This document shows positions 5,880 to 5,959 of a DNA stretch of 5,959 bases, piece by piece. The notes under the pieces were generated by a model. The model searched no databases, was not told where the DNA came from, and saw only the letters and a list, made by a program, of their open reading frames with translations. Every line of letters starts with the position of its first letter. The first letter of the stretch is position 1. The DNA comes from Sedimentisphaerales bacterium (GTDB lineage: Bacteria > Planctomycetota > Phycisphaerae > Sedimentisphaerales > Anaerobacaceae). The stretch covers positions 1-5,959 of the forward strand of contig JAFGTU010000523.1 of the NCBI GenBank assembly GCA_016933985.1, in the 5' to 3' direction. A program made the position numbers and the translations under genes.

Positions 5880-5959
5880 GTGTGCCCGGCAGGGCACACT
5901 TGCTTGGATGTGCAAGTCCTCTACAAGCCCGGTAGCGGGAATTGTTAGCCGGACGGCAA
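5880..5959 (+). mobile_element. 5' end of a group II intron (class IIC-like), cut by the window edge
   Basis: The segment begins GTGTGCCCGGCA, matching the GUGYG 5' consensus and, as I recall it, the first 12 bases of the well-studied Oceanobacillus iheyensis IIC intron. It continues with GGGCACAC, then GCAAGTCC, GTAGCGGGAA and GTTAGCC before GGACGGCAA, in the same order as the conserved start of domain I. GTGTGCCC (5880-5887) and GGGCACAC (5892-5899) form an 8-bp stem. Class IIC introns are known to insert just behind terminator hairpins, and that is the case here: the stem, then TTTTATT, then the intron. The rest of the ribozyme and any reverse transcriptase/maturase gene would lie beyond 5959. 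Confidence 0.85.

Overview
The window looks like a fragment of a Planctomycetota genome, most likely a Phycisphaerae or Sedimentisphaerales-type lineage (inference, moderate confidence). The signs are a very large Ser/Thr kinase with a planctomycete-style N-terminal leader, one membrane helix and TPR plus PD40 propeller repeats; a secreted propeller protein ending in a dockerin-like domain with the phrases CDIGPMPWGDG and DLIVLAEH; and short hairpin repeats read through in frame as GILPV / GQDAHAT-type peptides.

Layout. Positions 1-130 are an upstream leader with no convincing gene. A single open frame runs from 131 to 4465 on the + strand, but it looks like two genes joined. The first part (to about 3700-3813) is a transmembrane kinase: kinase domain, TM helix, TPRs, a six-bladed TolB/PD40 propeller and a last TPR. 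The second part begins at a TTG codon at 3815 with a good Shine-Dalgarno and encodes a signal peptide and PD40-type repeats. No stop codon separates the two. The second gene is then broken by a one-base frameshift near 4430-4433. Its last two repeats and its dockerin domain continue in another frame to a stop at 4961. The kinase part carries two palindromic hairpin-cluster elements (1104-1205, extending to 1253, and 2481-2577), both translated in frame.

A GC-rich hairpin (4981-5019) lies in the convergent gap after 4961. On the minus strand, 5637 to 5080 is a compact two-gene module: a DUF4258-type protein followed 6 nt later by a YgiT/MqsA-type zinc-finger protein, probably a toxin-antitoxin pair. 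A near-consensus sigma70-type promoter (TTGACT-17-TATACT) sits so close to the ATG of the first gene that the mRNA should be leaderless or nearly so.

On the + strand beyond it lies the 3' stub of a LamG/concanavalin-like gene (stop at 5812), then an intrinsic terminator (5844-5876). Directly after the U tract, at 5880, is the 5' end of a group II intron that closely resembles group IIC introns, a class known to insert behind terminator hairpins. The window ends inside the intron.

How the parts fit: the kinase and the propeller/dockerin protein probably form an envelope signalling and surface-protein unit, since both carry propeller repeats predicted outside the cytoplasm. The right-hand third is accessory DNA: a TA module, a gene remnant and a retroelement.
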